From: Thermodesulfobacteriota bacterium
GTDB lineage: Bacteria; Desulfobacterota_D; UBA1144; Nemesobacterales; UBA2774
DNA length: 64,000 bases
Assembly: GCA_040754335.1 (NCBI GenBank)
Contig: JBFMCV010000002.1
Coordinates: 186,001-250,000, forward strand
Direction of reading: 5' to 3'
The position numbers were made by a program, and so were the translations under genes. Positions 61,216 to 64,000 of this stretch are shown one piece after another. Below the pieces are notes generated by a model that was not told where the DNA came from, searched no databases, and was given only the letters and a program-made list of their open reading frames with translations. The stretch's first letter is position 1, and each line of letters opens with the position of its first letter.

Positions 61216-62217
61216 TCAGTCTTTTGCGCCTGCTCCCAGAACCTCGGAGACGGCGGAGAGGACGGCGTCGTGTATCAGCCCGTTCGTCCCTACTATGCCT
61301 TTATTGCCCGAGAGCGTGCGCCCGAGCGAGAAGTCGAGCTCCTTGCCGTCTATGTCAGTCACTATCCCACCCGCTTCCTCGACTATTATCGAGCCCGCGG
61401 CGTGGTCCCATATCTTCTCGACATAGTCTTTGCGAGTCGGGAGTCTCAGGTAAATGGAAGCGTCGCCCCTCGCGAGCACGGCGTATTTGCACTGGCTGTC
61501 GATCCTTATAGGAGGCGCCTTGACGCCAAGGAGCTCAGCTATACGCGCGGAGTCCCCGTGAGAGGAATGCGCGGATTCGACCGACTCACAGAAGGGCGCG
61601 TGCTTCGTGTCCGTGATATCGGATACCGCAATCCGCTGGGGAGTGTTGTGCTCGATAGGGCGCATAGAAGAGCCCTGTCCCCTCACCGCCGTAAGTATGC
61701 AGCCCTTGCCTGCGTCAGGATGCCTGAGGTCGAGCGGCAGGGCAGGGCAGCCGAGCACGCCCAGGACCACGCGGCCGTTTTCAATCAGCGCGAGAGCTAT
61801 GGCGTACTGCTCCCCTCTCAAGAACCCCTTAGTCCCGTCTATGGGGTCGAGCGTCCAGAAAACTCCGCTCTCCCCTCCTACGTAGTCCCCCGCGTCTATC
61901 GCCGCGACGAGGCCCGCTTCGTCCATTCCGGGGAATACCTCCCCCGCGTACTCGAGTATGCGGGCGGTGAGGGCTTCCCCTCCTTCCGATCTCAATTCGG
62001 ACGAGTCCTCTTCGGCGACGATCGGTATATCGGGGAACGATTTCATGAGTTCGTGGCATATCACGGCCTGCGCCCCGAAGTCGGCGACGGTGACGGGAGA
62101 GTCGTCCTTCTTTTTCACCGTCTCTTCCGACACGAGCGAGGACTGCACGCTCATGCAGAGCCCGCAGGCCTTTCTCACGGCCTCGACCGCGGCTTTCAGC
62201 TCGGATTCATAATTCAT
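61216..62217 (-). CDS. 3'(2'),5'-bisphosphate nucleotidase / inositol phosphatase-like (CysQ/HAL2)
   Basis: 333 residues. Metal sites VAEEDS, WTLDPIDGTKGFLRG and the late DHAAGSIIVEEAGG are the family marks. Removes the 3'-phosphate of PAP/PAPS-type nucleotides. Start at ATG 62217 with AGGAG 6 nt upstream; the frame is open to 62262. Confidence 0.92.
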   Translation of the reverse strand: MNYESELKAAVEAVRKACGLCMSVQSSLVSEETVKKKDDSPVTVADFGAQAVICHELMKSFPDIPIVAEEDSSELRSEGGEALTARILEYAGEVFPGMDEAGLVAAIDAGDYVGGESGVFWTLDPIDGTKGFLRGEQYAIALALIENGRVVLGVLGCPALPLDLRHPDAGKGCILTAVRGQGSSMRPIEHNTPQRIAVSDITDTKHAPFCESVESAHSSHGDSARIAELLGVKAPPIRIDSQCKYAVLARGDASIYLRLPTRKDYVEKIWDHAAGSIIVEEAGGIVTDIDGKELDFSLGRTLSGNKGIVGTNGLIHDAVLSAVSEVLGAGAKD

Positions 62218-62274
62218 CTGTTGCTCCTGTTGTTTTAGTTTACGAGCGGAAAATTCTACCATGTATCTCGTTGT

Positions 62275-62883
62275 TCAAAACCCCGGGTGCTTTATCAGGA
62301 CGAGGAACCCCCTCCTCCTCTGCAGTGAAAAGAGAGCGAACCCCGCTATGTCGTGCGCTGCGTGCGCTGCCATCACGACCGGAAGCGATCCGGTGTAGAG
62401 GTATATCGCTCCCAATATCACGCCTTCCAAAAACGCCCAGAGCGAGAAGAGGGCGAGGCGCTTTTTCCGTATTACGTGGAATATTGCGAACACTGCTGCG
62501 GATAATGTTACAGCGGAGAAATTCCCGAAATCGAGAGTCTCTACCATGTACTGAAGGAGTATGCCCCGGAAGAACATCTCCTCGCCCGCGGCGAGGAGGC
62601 CTCCGGCTAATATCGTGTGGAGGCGCTGCACGCTGAAATATCCGGCCATCTCCATCCAGAGCCTGACGAATGAGGTGTGGAATACTGTCACGAGCAAGAG
62701 GCAGACCGCGAGGTCTGACGCCAGTATAAAACCTAGTGCGAGAATGAATTGCCAGAGTGTTGCTTCACTTGTATATAGATTCCAATCTATTCCGATGAGA
62801 TATTTGAGGAGGAGGGAGAGAGACGCGAATACGAGCGTCGCCGCGATAGAAAGCACCGTACTTTTTTTTATCGAGAACAGCAT
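62275..62883 (-). CDS. CPBP-family intramembrane protease
   Basis: 202 residues, several membrane helices. Motifs GEEMFFRGILLQY (Glu-Glu, Arg), FAIFHVIRKKR (His) and MAAHAAHDI (His) are those of CPBP/Rce1-type proteases. Substrate unknown. On the same strand and followed by an acyltransferase gene. Confidence 0.9.
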   Translation of the reverse strand: MLFSIKKSTVLSIAATLVFASLSLLLKYLIGIDWNLYTSEATLWQFILALGFILASDLAVCLLLVTVFHTSFVRLWMEMAGYFSVQRLHTILAGGLLAAGEEMFFRGILLQYMVETLDFGNFSAVTLSAAVFAIFHVIRKKRLALFSLWAFLEGVILGAIYLYTGSLPVVMAAHAAHDIAGFALFSLQRRRGFLVLIKHPGF

Positions 62884-62942
62884 CGCTCTCCCGCCCCGTA
62901 ACCCGGTTCAGTTTAACGGCGTGGGAGCGGCAAGTCCAACCG

Positions 62943-63821
62943 TTACGGGAGAGCGCCCGCGGCCTTCATGAACGGGATCATGCAGCTTTCTATCGACGGA
63001 GGGTGAAAGAGGAGCACGACCGGGGCTAGAATGAAAAGGGCGGCGAAGAGCCGTCCCCTCAGTCCGCGGTTGATTCCGTATCTAATGCCGGGTCCGGATT
63101 TCTCCATGAAAATCCCGCCCGCCTGGATGAGAAAGAAGAGCGTAGGCAGGCCGTACCAGGCGTCCGCCGGGAGCGATATGAGGAGCTCGTGGAGGATACC
63201 GGAGAATACGAAAGCGGCCACGACGGCGTATACAATGCCACACTTTCTCAAGACAGGCCTGAAGACGAATATGCGGGCCAGGTCGCGGAAGGCGAGGTTC
63301 CACCTGCTGCTCCAGAATTCCGGGAGCGACGATGCGAGGAGCGGAGAGTTCATCATCGGGACGGCGTGAACGCCGCGGCTCCTCCAGTAGAGTGAGAGCA
63401 TGTGGAATGTGCCGAAGAAGGAGAAGAGGAGAAAGCCTGTGAGCCCGATATATCCTGCCGTCAAGGTATGCCGCGGATAAAACATACGCGCTACTAGAAA
63501 GAAAAGAACGAGGCCCAGCGCGGTCTTTAGGAAAGCGAGAAGCCATTCCGTTCCTGCGGGCCTGGGGACTTTGATCCTCCTGTCGAAAAACGCGACGGCG
63601 TCCATTCCTACCCAGCAGAAGAGATACCCAATAGCGCACTTCAACCCCGGCCTCGCGCCCATGCGCACGGCCCTCCTGTACGTGAGCCATTTGAACCCGT
63701 AGAAGATCGAAAAGGCGACCGCGAAGAGAGTCCCCCACGCCGGCAGCGTGTGGCGCGACGCCGGTATCGCGAGCGCAGGGATCAGAAAGAGCGGTATCCA
63801 GTCCGTGGGGGATTTCTTCAT
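62943..63821 (-). CDS. MBOAT-like (wax synthase domain) membrane acyltransferase
   Basis: 292 residues with about eight membrane helices. EFWSSRWNLAFRDLARIFVF and FVFSGILHELLISLPADAW (His) match the wax-synthase-type MBOAT_2 signature. Transfers an acyl group to a lipid or alcohol acceptor. Neighbour of the CPBP gene. Confidence 0.8.
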   Translation of the reverse strand: MKKSPTDWIPLFLIPALAIPASRHTLPAWGTLFAVAFSIFYGFKWLTYRRAVRMGARPGLKCAIGYLFCWVGMDAVAFFDRRIKVPRPAGTEWLLAFLKTALGLVLFFLVARMFYPRHTLTAGYIGLTGFLLFSFFGTFHMLSLYWRSRGVHAVPMMNSPLLASSLPEFWSSRWNLAFRDLARIFVFRPVLRKCGIVYAVVAAFVFSGILHELLISLPADAWYGLPTLFFLIQAGGIFMEKSGPGIRYGINRGLRGRLFAALFILAPVVLLFHPPSIESCMIPFMKAAGALP

Positions 63822-63906
63822 TTGCCTGATTAATACGGATATTCCCCGGATTCGGATTGGTTATTTTTTCGCAGCGGATGCGGGATGCATTTCCTGCAAG
63901 TGTGAG

Positions 63907-64000
63907 CTACTTCGGCTGGAGAGTTCCGGAGATGCCGCTCCTTACTCTGGAGAGGAAGTGCAAGAAGCTCTCCCGCCACTCAAGCACGAGGCTGAACACG
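63907..64000 (-). CDS. Partial C-terminus of an unknown protein
   Basis: Last 30 residues and stop of a gene that enters from the right edge (FSLVLEWRESFLHFLSRVRS...). Too short to assign. Confidence 0.35.
   Translation of the reverse strand, partial: VFSLVLEWRESFLHFLSRVRSGISGTLQPK

Noticed and set aside
60943-62238. 431-codon plus-strand frame
   Set aside because: Opposite the cyclase and CysQ-like genes, with low-complexity Arg-rich content and no motif.
1-64000. CRISPR array
   Set aside because: No run of regularly spaced direct repeats was seen anywhere on reading through the window.

Overview
The window looks like part of a chromosome from a Gram-negative, GC-rich bacterium of deltaproteobacterial type (Desulfobacterota or a related candidate phylum; no marker here fixes the lineage). 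The evidence is an RND pump with outer-membrane factor, many lipoproteins with lipoboxes, a CpoB-like protein, a sigma-54 activator/kinase pair, and heavy use of AGG and ATA codons. Two short AT-rich stretches (about 2.65-3.75 kb and 20.4-21.4 kb) stand apart from the rest and look acquired.

Layout. 1-20 kb is mostly housekeeping: Mrp and a SufT-like protein (Fe-S assembly), Dps facing a PerR-type regulator across a Fur/PerR box, an acquired YaaC-like gene, a lone HigA-type regulator, purK/purE, a solitary nuoM, a MoxR / TPR-peptidase / DUF4175-like operon, a tetrahydropterin cluster (two 6-pyruvoyl-tetrahydropterin synthase homologues plus folE), hemA-hemC and an exonuclease-WYL fusion. At 20.3-21.6 kb an initiator tRNA-fMet has its 3' part repeated on the far side of a lone mrr restriction gene, a small islet. 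21.6-24 kb holds three methyltransferases (FkbM, a class I enzyme, CmoA-like). 24.5-30.6 kb is a complete tripartite RND operon with a perfect 22-bp palindrome in its promoter region.

30.8-47.1 kb is an accessory region of small enzymes (dehydrogenase, SnoaL-like, two reductases of the RibD/DHFR class, GFA, VOC, cupins, alpha/beta hydrolases, haloalkane dehalogenase, nitronate monooxygenase). It contains truncated gene copies, a c-di-GMP-I riboswitch in front of an unknown gene, and an ECF42-like sigma factor gene behind its DGPF partner. Three near-identical promoter-like elements (TGTCC-N18-CGTCGTATG) lie upstream of the DGPF/sigma pair, of a SnoaL-VOC-hydrolase-SnoaL block, and of the dehalogenase-DoxX-reductase block. 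I read this as an autoregulated ECF regulon encoded in one place.

47-64 kb: a secreted three-domain lytic polysaccharide monooxygenase, a GDP-fucose and fucosyltransferase cluster (two NodZ-like transferases, gmd, fcl), a MaoC-phosphotransacetylase fusion, envelope proteins (YHS, CpoB-like, CAP), a sigma-54 two-component pair, an exported MsrA, a cyclase-family hydrolase, a CysQ-like phosphatase, a CPBP protease and an MBOAT-type acyltransferase.

Two genes (mrp and the second pterin synthase homologue) appear to start at ATC and ATA, each with a good Shine-Dalgarno sequence and an N-terminus of the expected length.
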